NCBI GenBank assembly: GCA_013398615.1
Contig: VZSR01000520.1
Span: 36,454,872-36,518,871, forward strand
DNA from: Brachypodius melanocephalos
Taxonomy: Eukaryota > Chordata > Aves > Passeriformes > Pycnonotidae
Direction: 5' to 3'
Length of the DNA: 64,000 bases
Shown here: positions 12,101 to 24,703 of the stretch, piece after piece
Layout: each line of letters opens with the position of its first letter
How positions within the stretch are numbered: the stretch's first letter is position 1
Translations under genes and position numbers: made by a program
The notes under the pieces: generated by a model
Databases searched by the model: none
What the model was told of the DNA's origin: nothing
What the model saw: only the letters and a program-made list of their open reading frames with translations

Positions 12101-15100
12101 TGGTTTATTTTTAATTTTCATTGTATTACATCTCCTTCCAAGGAAAAAGTCAATGGCTTCTGTCCCTTTTATTTCCTCAAAGAAAGTTTGCATGAGACAA
12201 TTAATTCACCAAAAAAACCCTAATTATATTAATATGGATGAACTTTTGATATTAAAAAAGGACAAAACGTGCTGATTTTCATTAGCTTTTAGTTGTTTTT
12301 TTTTTTGTTCTGAACAAAATCTTCTTTTTGTTCCAAACTTTGTTCCAAACTCCAAACTTTGTCTGCTCCTCAGGCAAAAACTGCTGTCTCCAATCTAATA
12401 AAAGATCATAGGTGTCTTAGCATGTAGTTTAGAAATAAAAATATTACCTAAATGATAAATTTTTAGTGCTCTCTCTCATGAAACTGATGGATAAATGCAG
12501 AGATGAGAAATTATTTCCTAGATTTAAATAATTCAAGATGTCACACAATATAATTGACTCAAAACTGTGTTCCTTCATAGGTCTGCTGGTATTTCCTAAC
12601 TTTGATATTTTGCCTGCACATCTCTTCTACAAGTTTTACTGTCCTTTCAAACATGTCCCTTACAACTGCAAAATCCATTCCAGGCCAATATTCTTCCCTT
12701 GACCCAGATTTTATTCCCTTTTAACAGTGAGTAACTACTGACTTCTCAGAAACCAGGTTACCTATATTTGTTCTATTTTGGGGAGTGAGGAGACACGGTA
12801 GAACAACTAACAAGGCTTTTGAATCTATTTGGTATTTACTGACTAATATCTTTGAACAAGTGCTATGTTTTTCCCTGTATCTGGGTAACATTCAATAAAC
12901 TTTGCTTCTTGGCAAGGTAGAGATAGTAAAAATATACAAGTAAGATTTAATCTAATATAATAACGTGAAAGATAAAAAAATATATAAAGCGGGCATTCTC
13001 ATTTATTTTCTGTGAAAAGAATTGAAGAGATTGCTAGAGGAAGTAACAAGTACACGGTGATGCTAAATTTTTCCCAACACACAATTACATTTTCAGAAAG
13101 TGGGCAGAAAAATGTTATTTTTTTCAATTTTTAAGCAAAAGAGTTAATACTGCATTGTTTAAAAATCCACTGTACAAAAGATATGACAGCTTGGTGGCCT
13201 TGGAAGTGATAGTGATGTCTTTAAGCAGTGGGAAATACGGAACTGTAGATAAGGAGTATAAGGCACAGAACTCTCCCTGTTTGTATCAAAAGAGGGTTTT
13301 AAAAAATATAACCTCATTCTTTCATGCAGTTTTCTAGAGCCTAATCACCTTAAGAGATTACTATTTGACCAGTAAGTCCACTGCTAACTATAAGCTCACC
13401 TCATTCTAGAGATCTACATCCTCTGAGCTACAAAGAATAGCAAATAATAAGTTTACAGAATTCTGGTTTCTTATTTAAATAGCATATAGTGACAACACTA
13501 CTATTTAGCAGAGAAGTGTTTGGAGGTATGCTAATGACCACAAGAATATTTCAAACCTCCATAATGTGCTTTAATCACCAGCTGGAGATCAAAAGCCACC
13601 ATGTGATTTTATACAGCATGGGCAGCTTCCAGAACTGCCTTACATGGAAAGAGATCAATGGTAAAATTGGTAGATACAGCAAAGCTTTGCAATAAAAGCG
13701 TTTTATGTATCTTGTTCAAAGTATTCAAGTGCCTTTTAGATCACTGATTGAACCATAGACATTATAAAGTGGAACCTTTTAATACCAAAATAAATTTGCA
13801 GAGTAAAATTCCATTACAGGAGAAAGCATTGCACTGCAACAGGACAGATAATAATTCTTTCACATGTAATAGGATATATGAAATGTTTGATGATAAACAG
13901 AAGTTCTTTGCATTGTTACAATTGGATCCTATGCACTGCTGTTTGTGTGCATATGAGTGAATCTACAGTGTAGGATATACACTGCCCCCAGATAAAATGC
14001 ATTTGTACCTATAAATATCACTCTAACTGGGATGGGGGGAGACACTTCACAGTCAAGAAAATTCAGTCATCTAAGCAGAGAAAAACTGCCCATGCATATG
14101 AGTTTGGACCTTGACCAAAGAAAACATAGAAATGCTTTAGAAACTCATGAAAGTCCTTTAATTTGGCTTAATTTAATGCACTTCAAACAAGCTCTACTCT
14201 TAGAAGCTTCAACTTATTTAAAATTATTTCCTTTAACAGCTTCAAATCATGTGTCTGTTAGCATCTCAAAATTGTCAGAAAAGAAGTGAAATTTCCAATG
14301 GATCTCACTGCGTAGATTTTCTTCCACAGCATTTTCATTAATTCTTCTAATACTTCATCTCCTTTCTGTGGAATTACTGGGTACTTCATAGAGACTGGAT
14401 CTCTTTTACCCCATATTCCATTCCTCTCTTTAATAAATTAACTACTCGAGGAATGAATACAGATGGCATTTTAAAAGAGCTGCAAGATTTAAAAATATTT
14501 CCCTGCCTCAGCATCTTAATTTTTAATTTAAAATATTTTGAAAAGTACAATTAATAATGTCTTTTTAATTCATAATATAGAATTAAGAGTCAAGTAAACC
14601 AGGTCTTACTTTGAGATTTGTTATAAATTTCCTTTATCACTTCAAGCTAAACAAACTTTACTCAGCATCTCTGTGTCTGATTCTTCATTTGTAATAAGGG
14701 GTAAATATTTGCTGAAGTGATTATTTATTAAGTTCTTTAGGAAGTTGACCCTGACAAAAAACAATATTGTACCTTCCTTTGGTGAGGAAAACTCAGATGA
14801 CCACCCTATCTCATGGGGAAATTTTTAGACAGATGTGTAGTAATGGCACTGAGTAAATAAATAGTCTCATCAAAGGGATTCAGTATTCAAAATAATAGTT
14901 TCTTGTTCACTGTACTCTGAAGGAATTAACAGACAAAAAATTAAATTCCTCCTCAGAAATACAAAAATTAGTCTAACTTGTAAAGACACCTGGAAAGATT
15001 GGCAAAATCACTTTTGTTCCTATCTACCTTTTTACAGCACTCAGACACGATTGGATATTGTACTGCTCTCCTAAAATACACACAAGCTCTGAGGTTACTG

Positions 15101-16529
15101 GGTAGCTAATTTTAAATTCTCTTTAAAATGTATATTAATGGACAAACAAGACAACTCTGGAGTGCCACACTGATATTCTCAGAGAATAGTGATTGCTCTT
15201 TTAAAGTTTAATAAAAGAACATTAGATGAAAAAAGCCACAGCCTTAATTTAATTTATATAACCTCTTTCCTCCAAGGAAAATAGTGTGAAATGTGAAGAC
15301 AAAAAGTCAGTTTACAGTCAATACATTTTCCCTTGGTGTCAGTATATTGCCACTGCAGGATAACAAGTGGATATGATGGGAAGCATAACTCCTTGTACAT
15401 CAGAGTAGGTGTGTGGTGGGTGCATGGCAACAAAAGGTTCTGAATCACAAGCTTTCTCCTTGAAAATTGATAATACCACTGTTCTTTTTCAGACTGTTTA
15501 TGGACTCTGACAACAAGGCTTTTAACAAAACCTTTTGTGTTCTATACCGTTCATGAGGTCTGCAATTTGAACAAAATACCATGATGATTTTTTTTGGAAT
15601 AGTAGCCTTAATCTCTACGTCCATCTGTGGTCCTCAAGCCCCAGTTAGGACAGCTGAGTGTAGTGCATGTGCACTTTTGATCGAGTACCTGTGATGGCAC
15701 AGTCTTCCCACTAATTTTGGAATTGTCTGCTAATTTTTTTTGTGTAGTTTTAATGCATTGTGTGTAGTATGACACGGTGTTTGAGCACTGTACATGCATT
15801 TTTCTTCTCATTTTGCAAAGAAGAAGAAGAATAAAGAACATTGCAGAAAGAGAACACATGCTGGAATTATAAGATATTTAATTCTATAATTTTTGGAAGA
15901 AAGGAAATATAAAGAACATCATTTACTTTAGAACTTGAGTACTACATTCTATTAAATTCTAATGCGATTCATATGTAGAAGTGGAATATTTATTAAATTT
16001 CTCATTTAATTTTCTCTATCAGCATCTTAAAATGGTTTCATGATCCCAGTAATTCAGTACTAAAGAGGATGGTACTGCAAGTGAAATGCTACCCTGTCTG
16101 GTAGTGTTATTCACTCAGTTCAAACAAACTTTTGGTCTTTCCTATTAACAGTAATACCCTAGAACACTTTGAGTAGTTAAGATTCTTGAACATCTCTAGT
16201 AGTATCTAGTATTTCAAAAATACATTTCTACTATTCTTAATAATAAGAATTAAGGTGGTCAAGGGAATCTATATGAGTACAGTCATGATGAGCATACTAC
16301 AGAATGATAGTTCTTTGACTGAAGCTATTTAGTACCTCAAAAACTGCAGCATGTGAAGATGGTGGCCATGAAATCATGACGCCTTTTAAAAGGTTTGAAA
16401 CACCCAGCAAATTAACAAAACAAAATCATTGTCCTTTTATTTTCCTGCCTCATCCCCTAAATTCCCTGGTTTGCCATGTCTTTCACCTTCTGCACCTCTC
16501 CCTCGATTCACAGCTTGGCAGAATCAGGT

Positions 16530-16700
16530 GCGGATGCGCGGACGTTTGTAGCTGACAATGAAAGGAGGAGGAATCACTGTCCCTGGAGCTGTTTAAGGAA
16601 AGGCTGGACACTGCACTTAGTGCCCTGGTCTAGTTCCCCTGGTGGTGTTCGGTCACAGGCTGGATTCAGTGATCTTTTCTAATCTAATTGATTCTGTGGT
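16530..16700 (+). mobile_element. CR1 LINE 3'-end fragment
   Basis: The stretch reads like the 3' untranslated end of avian CR1: 'ctggagctgtttaaggaaag', then 'ctggacactgcacttagtgc', 'ggtggtgttcggtcacagg' and 'attgattctgtggtatc'. It is in + orientation and 5' truncated, as is normal for CR1. The family call is from recall of the avian CR1 consensus and the 5' boundary is approximate. Confidence 0.8.
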
Positions 16701-16797
16701 ATCAACTTGACAAACGCTTTCCCAAACTTACTACAGCGTTAAGAAACCAAGGCTTCTTGTAACTCTCAACATTTTTTCACTGAAAACAGCTGTGAAG

Positions 16798-16935
16798 CAC
16801 TACAACAGGCTGTCCAGGGCAGTCACCACCGCTGGAAATGTTCCATAAACGTGTGGATGTGGCACTTGAGCGCGGTTCTACGGTGAACGTGGGTCTTAAA
16901 GCTCTCCAACCCAATCGATTCCATGACTGTAAAAG
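16798..16935 (+). mobile_element. CR1 LINE 3'-end fragment next to the VRK1 promoter
   Basis: A second, more diverged CR1 3' piece in the same orientation, with 'ggctgtccagggcagtcacc', 'gtgtggatgtggcacttgag' and an 'aacccaatcgattccatgac' end. It stops about 40 bases before the first ZNF143-like site of the CpG-island promoter, so CR1-derived DNA borders the promoter directly. Boundaries are approximate. Confidence 0.7.
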
Positions 16936-16973
16936 ACTTTAGCTCTTGGCCCATCTGGGGCCGCGGTACCTGT

Positions 16974-17051
16974 TGGGAAGTGTAGTCCGTGTCGGACTGT
17001 CCTGTGGCCACTTACTGCCGCCGTGGACTACATTTCCCAGCGGGCATCGCG
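16974..17051. promoter_or_regulatory. Inverted pair of ZNF143/Staf-like sites
   Basis: TGGGAAGTGTAGTCC at 16974-16988 and GGACTACATTTCCCA at 17025-17039 are reverse complements with one mismatch in 15. The right copy continues into GCGGGCATCGCG and resembles the long ZNF143/Staf site, which has an ACTACAATTCCC core. Such sites are common at CpG-island and bidirectional promoters. The palindrome is seen directly; the factor is inferred. Confidence 0.7.
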
Positions 17052-17129
17052 ACCAGGGCGGGACGGAGGCGCAGGGCCGCTCTTGGGGAACCAATGGGCG
17101 CGGGCGATGCTGGGAGGTGGTGCCGGGGC

Positions 17130-17211
17130 GGGCGGGCCGCCTGGGGCCGCGGGCAGTGCGGGAATTTCGGACCGGGAGGAAGGAGCGGCGCCGGGCCCGC
17201 TCGCGCAGGAG
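17130..17211 (+). other. VRK1: Probable VRK1 untranslated exon 1 (start approximate)
   Basis: Human VRK1 has a non-coding first exon, and here the ATG lies in a downstream exon with its own acceptor, so a 5' UTR exon is expected in the island. The best donor is CAGGAG|GTACTT (GT at 17212-17213), downstream of the CCAAT and GC boxes. The transcription start cannot be placed from sequence alone and 17130 is only a guide. Other donors in the island are possible. Confidence 0.4.
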
Positions 17212-20200
17212 GTACTTGGAGCCAGCGGCTGCCTCTGGGGTGCAGTTGTTTGGGGGGTTTTTTTAGGAGGCGAGTTTTGGGGCACTGTTTCGCATCCGCT
17301 TCGCCGTGCCGAGCATCCTCTGCCCTTCTGGCGTTTTGCAGGCGGTTTTCCCCGCTTCCCTCGCGGAGGAGGCCGGTGGTACCGCCGAGGCCGACCCGAA
17401 CCTTGTTTCTTCCCAAGGGCAGGGAAGGCGCCTTCCCTTTCCTCTCCCGGCCCAACCCGTGGCGCTGGAGGCATCTCCGTGGGCCGGCAGGGAGGGAGAG
17501 AACGGGGGCAGGTGGGAGAGAGCTCCCTCAGTTTCACCCTTGAGGTCTGGGGGCGTCTCTTCCCCTCCTGCCCGGGCTGTGGGCTCTAAAGCTGCCTTCG
17601 GTGGCCTACGTTGTTCTCCTTCCTGGTTTTTGGTGGGGTTTTTTTAGCACTAATGTTAGTTGGAGGAGGCTGAGTGAAAGCTATGCTCTGTGCCACTTTA
17701 TAGGTTCGTCACCTTCAGGATTGTCTCGGTGTGGCGTCACCTTGGCTGGGAGGCGTTCCTGAGTTTTGCTTTAAAGTAAACTTTTTTTTATTGTTTTTTA
17801 ATTTTTAAGTACAGGCCTACAAATCACAAAAGTCTGCGATTCTAGGATCAGGAAAGGCCTGGTGTGTAAGAATTGGGCTAAACTGGTTTCTGTCAGTCGT
17901 TGTTTTTCTTCACTTCCTATTTCTTGCTATTTGACTTCCTTTTTAAAGACTTAAACAGTCGCAGACAGGGCGAACTCTGTTATTCTCTTTAGTTTTCAAT
18001 TTGTGCTTAAGCACTCTAAAAACTATAGGCTTTTGTTAGTTTGTAGTGAATCCATGGACCCTTTTTATGGCTAAGAAAAATACAAAAGCTGTTGTGAAGC
18101 TTCCTGTAACTATTACTGTGACAAAGGGTTTGTGCCTTCATCTGTAGGAATAAGCTGTCCACTAAATTCTTGGGGATAGTCCCCAAGTGAGGTAGCATTC
18201 CTGGTGAACTTCAGAGCTGATGATTTGTATACAGTGTGCTAAGTTATCAAAAAGCCTTTTAAGTGTCTCACTCACGTGTATTAGGTATTTGCAGTTGGTA
18301 AAGAGGTGAGGTGATTTGGAGTGACATGATTTGATACCTTACAATGCTCACTGTTTTTTATTGCAATAACTGAGCAACCTTTAAGATTTTTGGAAGAACC
18401 TTAAATAACCTTAAAAGAAACTTTAAAAAGGTAATGTATTCTTGAGAAAGCAATTTAACATTAGTAACACAGTAATTCCTCTTGTAAATGGCTGTTTTCT
18501 ACCTCTGAACAAGCTGCATTCTGAAATATTAAGTAATCTTGGTTTGTTTAGCAAAAAAAGAAAAACGTCATTTCCTTGATCCACTGTGCTGCTGTTGTGA
18601 TTACATATTATTCAGTAATTTTGTTTCACCAATGGCATTTATTAATTTTGTCTGAAAAGATTTTTTAAAAAATTTATTTCTTGGGAGAGAACTTTAATGC
18701 CTCTTCTTCCATAGGTGCCATTAACTGTCTGGTATCTTAATCAGAAACTTAGATTGGAGAAGTTTTCACAGACAATGATCAACCAGTCACGGAATGTCCA
18801 ATTTATGCAGGAAAGTCTTTGTTCACCATCTACCTCACTCAGTGTGACAGGTCACTGACACATCAGTTATTTTTTATATGGTCCCTCCCATGAAGCAGCT
18901 CTACAGTTTTCAGGAGTCTTTAAGTGTCGTGTTCTTTCTTCCCCACTCCTTGAGCAAAAAATTTGGTTTTGTTTCTCCTTGTCTTATTTTTTTTTTTCAG
19001 GCATATGTGGATTTCTTGCTTTGACTAATGAACAGTTTTAATTATATATAGATTTCAGGTCTTTCTGGAACTACCTGCTCATGTAGGAGCACAGGTCACC
19101 AGCATACTTTCCCTGGGTTGACAATAAAAATACATCCTGCTAAGATAAACAACTGTAAAAATTACAATTTCCTGTGAGTAAAAGAGGAAGATCAGGAAGC
19201 AACCAGTTTGACTTGACACACAACAGAAATTCCTTCAAAATAGATTTGTTTTGTATTCATTTCAGAGTTTTGTTGATAATGAATGGCAACAAGAATTGAG
19301 AAGTGGCTATTCATATTTATTCTAAGAGTTCAAGTATCGCTTAAATAGCAACCATAACAGACAACATTTGTAAAGATAACACCACTGATATGCAGACAAT
19401 TTTGCATCAACAGTGCTATCTCAAGTACAGTGTATTCTCTTTCTTCCAAGATGTTTTATTAGGTAGAAGCCTTTGTCGTACTAAGAGGCTTCTGGAGAGA
19501 GTTTAGACAAATAGATTTCTGTTATTCATACTTCTTAGTAGGAAAATCTTTGTTTTGAGCACATTGTAGCGACATAAAATGCTGCTGTTTACAGTCATGC
19601 ACCTTGAAAATTGTTCTTGTCAGGCACCTTAGCTAAGTAGGGTCAGGTCTGACACTTGAATGATAGTACAGTACTTGACATCCATGGCACTCATTCCAAG
19701 GACTTTAGCATGATTGCAGGAACTAATGAATTAAACTTCACAATACCTGTGGATAGAAAATATTTCCTTTTGTTGATAGGAAGAAGTACTGAGAGGAAAG
19801 TTTAAGGTGTTTTTTTTTTTTTTTTTCTTTTTGGAGGGATGGTGGTGGTGAATTTTTAGAGGTGGTTTTAGGGAGAAGTGGATGGCTTTATTCCAGTTGT
19901 GCAATGACAACTCTATGTCATGTTTGTGTGTGCATAAGTTTCCTGAAAAAAACTTAGTGTTTACTGTATTATGAGTTGAAAAGCACATAGAATGATAGAA
20001 TTTGCGCTAAATTTGAATTGTCTTTTTAATTTTTTTTTATCGTGTTTTCTTTTTCTAGTTCTATCTTTTCATGTAGAAAATTTCTGCTGTGTCCAGGTGT
20101 CTTTGGCTTCAGTCAGTAGAGGATATTTGAATGGATTTGCCCAAATAAATGTGAAAGCATGTGCAGCCATTGCTTAAATATTTCCTTGGGTAACAGCTTT

Positions 20201-22389
20201 TTTTGCAAAAGAGGGAGTGCTTAGTTTTGTGCATGCTGCCCATTGCAAGCGATCAGTGTTTGGCACCTATGGCCTACTGATAGTTTGACCAACTTGTAAG
20301 TAGGCACAGTGCCATGTTAACAGATGGGTATGAATACAGACAGCCAAGAAACCATGTATGTGTATCTAGTGTATTTGTTAAGGGCAGGGTTCCCAGCTGG
20401 GGACATTCAAACTTATGTCCATTTTGAATTTTTGCTTTTATGGGTAAAGAGAAGTTGTCATTAACATTTTTTTTAATGAATAAATACCTTCAGGCATATA
20501 ATTATTGACCATGTTAAACAAAATAAGTGGGGGTGTGGAAGAAGGGGGAAGCACCAGCTCTTCCTTTGATACTCTTGAGGAGCTATTTTAAGTGAATTTA
20601 ATTCCTTTTTAAGCAAGGCTGCTGTCAAGAGTCTCACTGTGAATGTCAAAGATGTGGAGTGTATCAATAGGTTTGTTTCACAGGCTTGCTAGCCTTATTG
20701 TAAGAGAGGCTACAAATTTTTCTTTTATGGGCAACAGTCTGTCCAGCATTCAAGCACTTAAGTGTATCTGTCCAAGTCTTGCCTGAATTACTTGTAGTAA
20801 CTCAGAGATCAACGGGGTGCAGTCCTTCAGGCCCTCTGCATGGTTCTTGTATTGACAATAAGTTGTTTCTTAGCTTGAGTTCAAGTATGCTCATTTTGGA
20901 TACGTTCTGGTATCCTTTAGATGACAGTGTGTGTGATCTTGTCCCACATCTGAGTCACTGGGCAGTGCTGCTGATTTTTGCACTTTCTTGCCTTATCTGA
21001 GTCAGTTTTGGGGCTCCAGACTTCTGGTTTATTTCTTTAGCGCTTCTAATAATTTCAGTCTGCCCTTTGTTTTAATCCATTTCCTGACTTAGATGTCCTG
21101 TGAAGCTGCTTAAAGGTCTGCAGTGATCTTTCTGCCCTGCTCTTGTGAGTGATACCAACACGTAGCCTTTTCTACCATTCTGTTCCTTCTGACACTTTGA
21201 CACCATTGCCTTCTCATTGGTATAGTCTTATCTGAGTTGGCTGGAATTGTCTTTGGTGCTTGAAAGTCTCATTTTTCTCCTGCAGAAAATCTGGAGGAAG
21301 GATCTTCCTCCAAGACAGTAAGCTATGTATCACCTTGAAGATTAAAAGGAAAAAAGACAAAGGGATGTAGAGAGGAGTTTCTTGAAGACACTGTGGATAA
21401 TGATGTGGGTAAAGCTAGTCTTAAAATTTATGTGTAAGATGTGTCTTGATAGTAGGGAAGAATGTTACTGTATTGAAGTGGAAATATGGAAAAGTAATGC
21501 AGAATTAAAACATCCTGTTTTGTGATAATGAGGAAGCTTGTGCAATATAGGTATTGATTGATAAATACCAATTCTCTTCCTGTGATGTAAACATTTCCTA
21601 AAAGTTTTGTTGAAGTTACTAGTTTAGATAAAAGTATTATATTCAGCAGGTGTTCAGATGTGGTTCCATGACACAAAGATACTTCTCAAATTAACAGGGA
21701 CCCTAAAAAAGAAGTACTTTGGCCTGGAATAATGCACCTTCTTTTCTGTATTTATGCATGTATTGAGTGGCTGTGGTGTCTGGAGACCGCTTGCTGCAAG
21801 AATTCATTACTCTTTGACTAGGTTCTTTTAGATGTTCCATGTATAAAGGATGTAATATTTAGTATCAAATTTACTTTTTTGAAGATAGTTGATGCTATGT
21901 GAGATTTCTGATTTAGGAGAGTGATATAAAATATCACTGAAAATATACTGAAAACAATACAATTGTAAGTTACACTTGGCAAAATACAGCAATTGCAATG
22001 CACATTTCGGTCATGGTACTGATGCGATTCTCATTACTGGTCTCTGTGGTATGTTCACTGTCACGATGCTGGTGTCCCCAGCCACTGAGAAGGAATATCT
22101 GGATTGCAACCAGCCCGAGCCCATTGTTCTCTTCAAAGTTATTTTGCTAGTTATTTAGGTTTTGCATGCTTGTGTTGGACTCAGCCTCCTATTCACTGCC
22201 CCCAAGCTGGCCTGGCTAATTTGGGGAGACATTTACACCTCCATTTGATCCACTCAGCAATTCTGTGCTCCACTCAACTGTCATTTAGCTGTTTTCCTAA
22301 AACAAAGGCCACCCACTGGCACCCTTTATGTTGAGCTCCTGTGAGTTCCTCTTCATTATTGCCAGAGCTCCTTGGGCACAAGGAGCTTC

Positions 22390-22647
22390 TGTTAGGGAAG
22401 ATGGAACAAAGAAACCTTACAGATATGATTACTTGGCAAAAGATTCTGAAAATANNNNNNNNNNNNNNNNNNNNNNNNNNNNNNNNNNNNNNNNNNNNNN
22501 NNNNNNNNNNNNNNNNNNNNNNNNNNNNNNNNNNNNNNNNNNNNNNNNNNNNNNTTTCACCCACGACCGATGCAATAAACCACGTGTTCCAAGAGCTGCA
22601 CTGGTCTCCAGAAATCTCTCTCCCTGCCATCACTGAATGCTCCTACA
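22390..22647 (+). mobile_element. Probable endogenous-retrovirus LTR interrupted by the gap
   Basis: The left flank begins TGTTAGGGAAGATGG and the right flank contains a GATGCAATAAACCACG polyadenylation region, followed by 'aagagctgcactggtctcc' and an end in TCCTACA. This gives TG...CA termini with roughly complementary ends, as in an LTR. The resemblance to avian ERV-K-type LTRs is from recall. The gap hides the middle, so the copy may be a solo LTR or contain more. No clear target-site duplication was found. Confidence 0.45.
22455..22554. other. Assembly gap of 100 N
   Basis: Exactly 100 undetermined bases, a size usually used for gaps of unknown length. Open frames crossing it are meaningless. 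It lies in an apparent LTR, a common cause of assembly breaks. Confidence 0.98.
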
Positions 22648-23384
22648 CATCACTGTTCTCCATCTCCACGGAGTGTTTTATCCACTGTTGGGCTTTATTC
22701 TGTCTCATTCCACTTAGAGGGGTTTGGTCAATCACAGCTATATATACTTGAGCATTAGTGGACAGAACAACATTTTCAGGCAGCTTGACAATTATTCTTG
22801 CCTTTAGTAAGTAGAGAAGTGGCTTCTCTCTTCAGATGCTAGTTGGATGACAGTCATTGTTTGAGGAAGAAAATTAGTTGCGGATACCCAGTCAGAAAAG
22901 TTTTATAGGAGGGGGAGTGCTTTTGGAACAATTGCCGTAGTTATGCAGTTTTCTGTTTGGGAAATTAGAAATCCTAGAGGAACATTAGAAATGAAAGAGG
23001 AAAACTGGTGCTAAATAACTGAGTTTGGCTTAGGATTATTGTATTGAGTAACTAGACAAATAGGAAAAAGTTATTTTGCTATCCAGAAAGTTCCTAAATT
23101 GTATATTAATATTGCTTCCTGCTTCCAGCAAAATAATAAAATCCCACCAGTGAGAACAGTGTCTTTTAGAAAATAAATGTGCCTTGTTTTTATGGCATTT
23201 ATCTTCATAAGGTAGAGGGAAAGATCAGTTTTTTGTAAAACAAGTTATGAAGGCCTTTCATGTAAAGAAACCCAGTGCAGTCTTTGCTGTGTCATGGCTG
23301 TATATTCAGCAATTTTTTCTAGTGCAGCAAAATCTGACTCTACTAAAACCTCAAAAGATTTACTTGCTCAAAACGAGGCCTTCT

Positions 23385-24017
23385 GCCAAGAAGGATTTGG
23401 AGGTGATGGTGGATGAGAAGCAGTTCAGAAAACCAGTTGTGTCCTGGGCTGCATCCAAAGCAGTGTGGGCAGCAGGGCAAGGAAGGGGATTGTGCCTGTC
23501 TGCTCTGCTTTTGTGAGATCCAGCTCTGGCGTTCTCAGCACTGGAAGGACAGGGACCTGTTGGAGCCAGTCCAGAGGAGGAACACAAAGATGGTTAGAGG
23601 GATTGAACACTTCTATTATGAGAGGCTGAGAGAATAGGGATTATTCACCCAGAGAAGTCTCCAGGAAGACATTTTTGCAGCCTTTCAGTACTTGCAGGGG
23701 GCCTGTAAGAAAGATGGGGACAAACTTTTTAGCAGGGCTTGTAATGATAACAAGAGACAAGGGGTAATTGTTTTCAGCTGAAAAGGGGTAGGTTTAGAAT
23801 AGACAGAAGCTGGAAATTTTTACAATGAGACTGGTGAAACAATAGAACAGATTGCCCAGGGAGATGATGAATGCCCCATACCTGGAAACATTCAAGTTCA
23901 GATTGGACGGGGCTCTGAGCAACTTCATCTGGTTGAAGATGCCCCTGCTCATTGCAGAAGGACTAGATGACACTGAAAAGGTCCTTTGCAATTCACACCA
24001 TTCTATGATTCTATTCT
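23385..24017 (+). mobile_element. CR1 LINE, 5'-truncated copy
   Basis: About 630 bases of a CR1 3' end in + orientation. It includes 'aggatttggaggtgatggtg' (end of the reverse-transcriptase ORF region), 'gcctttcagtacttgcaggg', 'agaaagatggggacaaac', 'attgcccagggagatgatga', 'ttggacggggctctgagcaa', and the diagnostic tail 'ccattctatgattctattct' at about 24000-24017. The reading frame is decayed, so it is a dead copy. It provides most of the evidence that the source is a bird or close reptile. Confidence 0.9.
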
Positions 24018-24703
24018 GCAGAAAGAGGCATATTCAGTGGGCTCTTATGTTATTTCTAGAAATATTGCTTATCTGAAACCTGGGGTTGTGAGAGGCAACA
24101 GAAATATTTCACACTTGGGATCTAAAAGTAGGTAGCTGTGTACTGGTTTTTGTGATGACCTACTCAATACTGCCCTGTAAAAAATACCCAGACTTCCATT
24201 TTTTGCTTGCAGTTATATAGGAGAAAAAATAATTAACTGTTTGACTTTTTTTTTTTTTTTAACAGCGAAGAGAGATTCCTCGTATTACTACTGAAGACTT
24301 GCAGTTTTTCAATATGCAAGTTTAACTCTAGGAAAACTAATGAGCTTTATTTCATAGGTTTACTTTTTTCTAAGTTTAGACCTATGATTGCTTGTGATTG
24401 ATTGAATGTGATAGATTCTGAGATTTTTTTAGCATGTATTATACAAGGTCTTGTAATAGGTATCTCTTCTGAAGATTTTTGCTGTCAAATTTTTTTGTGA
24501 TGCCTGGAAAAATTAGTTGTTTCTCACTTTAAATTCGTGCCGATGAAGCTGCTTGCTACATTTTTTTTCAGGTATCTTTGTAGTAACAAACTATGACTTA
24601 ACTCATTCTTTTTTGTTTCTAACAGATTTCTTTGTAAAATAAGTTGGATCAACATGTAACCTATTTTTTTTTATTATTTTTCCCTTCACTTTCTCCAGGG
24701 AAA

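Larger units (their letters stand above)
1990..16525. other. 5' flanking DNA, no supported gene
   Basis: About 14.5 kb upstream of VRK1 with no recognisable exon series. It holds simple repeats (A-rich at 2888-2922, TTTTTG at 5382-5423, poly-T at 6144-6162), a short tandem duplication at 4219-4256 and a small hairpin at 9178-9198. The longest open frame is on the minus strand at 6813-7262 (149 codons, Lys/Glu-rich), unrecognised and described as a finding. Mostly ordinary intergenic DNA. Confidence 0.5.
16960..17590 (+). promoter_or_regulatory. VRK1: VRK1 CpG-island promoter
   Basis: A strongly CpG-dense, GC-rich block and the only large island in the window, lying upstream of the VRK1 coding exons on the same strand. 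Visible elements are two inverted ACTACA(C/T)TTCCCA sites (16974-16988 and 17025-17051), a CCAAT box at 17091-17095 followed by GGGCGCGGG, a further TGCTGGGAG site near 17108, and GC boxes (GGGGCGGGCGGG, 17125-17136). No TATA box is evident, as expected for a housekeeping or cell-cycle gene. Long ORFs predicted in all frames here result from GC richness. Confidence 0.85.
17212..24698 (+). other. VRK1: VRK1 intron 1
   Basis: About 7.5 kb between the CpG island and the first coding exon. It contains a poly-T run near 19811-19828, an LTR broken by an assembly gap, a CR1 copy, and several exon-like AG acceptors (near 18714, 24266 and 24626) that could serve alternative 5' UTR exons. No other gene was recognised. 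Confidence 0.6.

Noticed and set aside
1..16500. Search for exons of the neighbouring upstream gene (PAPOLA in human)
   Set aside because: No segment resembling its coding exons was recognised, so no neighbour is annotated.
16946..17647. Several 100-190 codon open frames in both strands around the CpG island
   Set aside because: GC-rich DNA has few stops. The frames overlap on all strands and are low-complexity Gly/Arg/Pro/Ala translations, so they are a by-product of the promoter island.
22274..22751. Open frames crossing the N gap
   Set aside because: They exist only because N runs do not encode stops.
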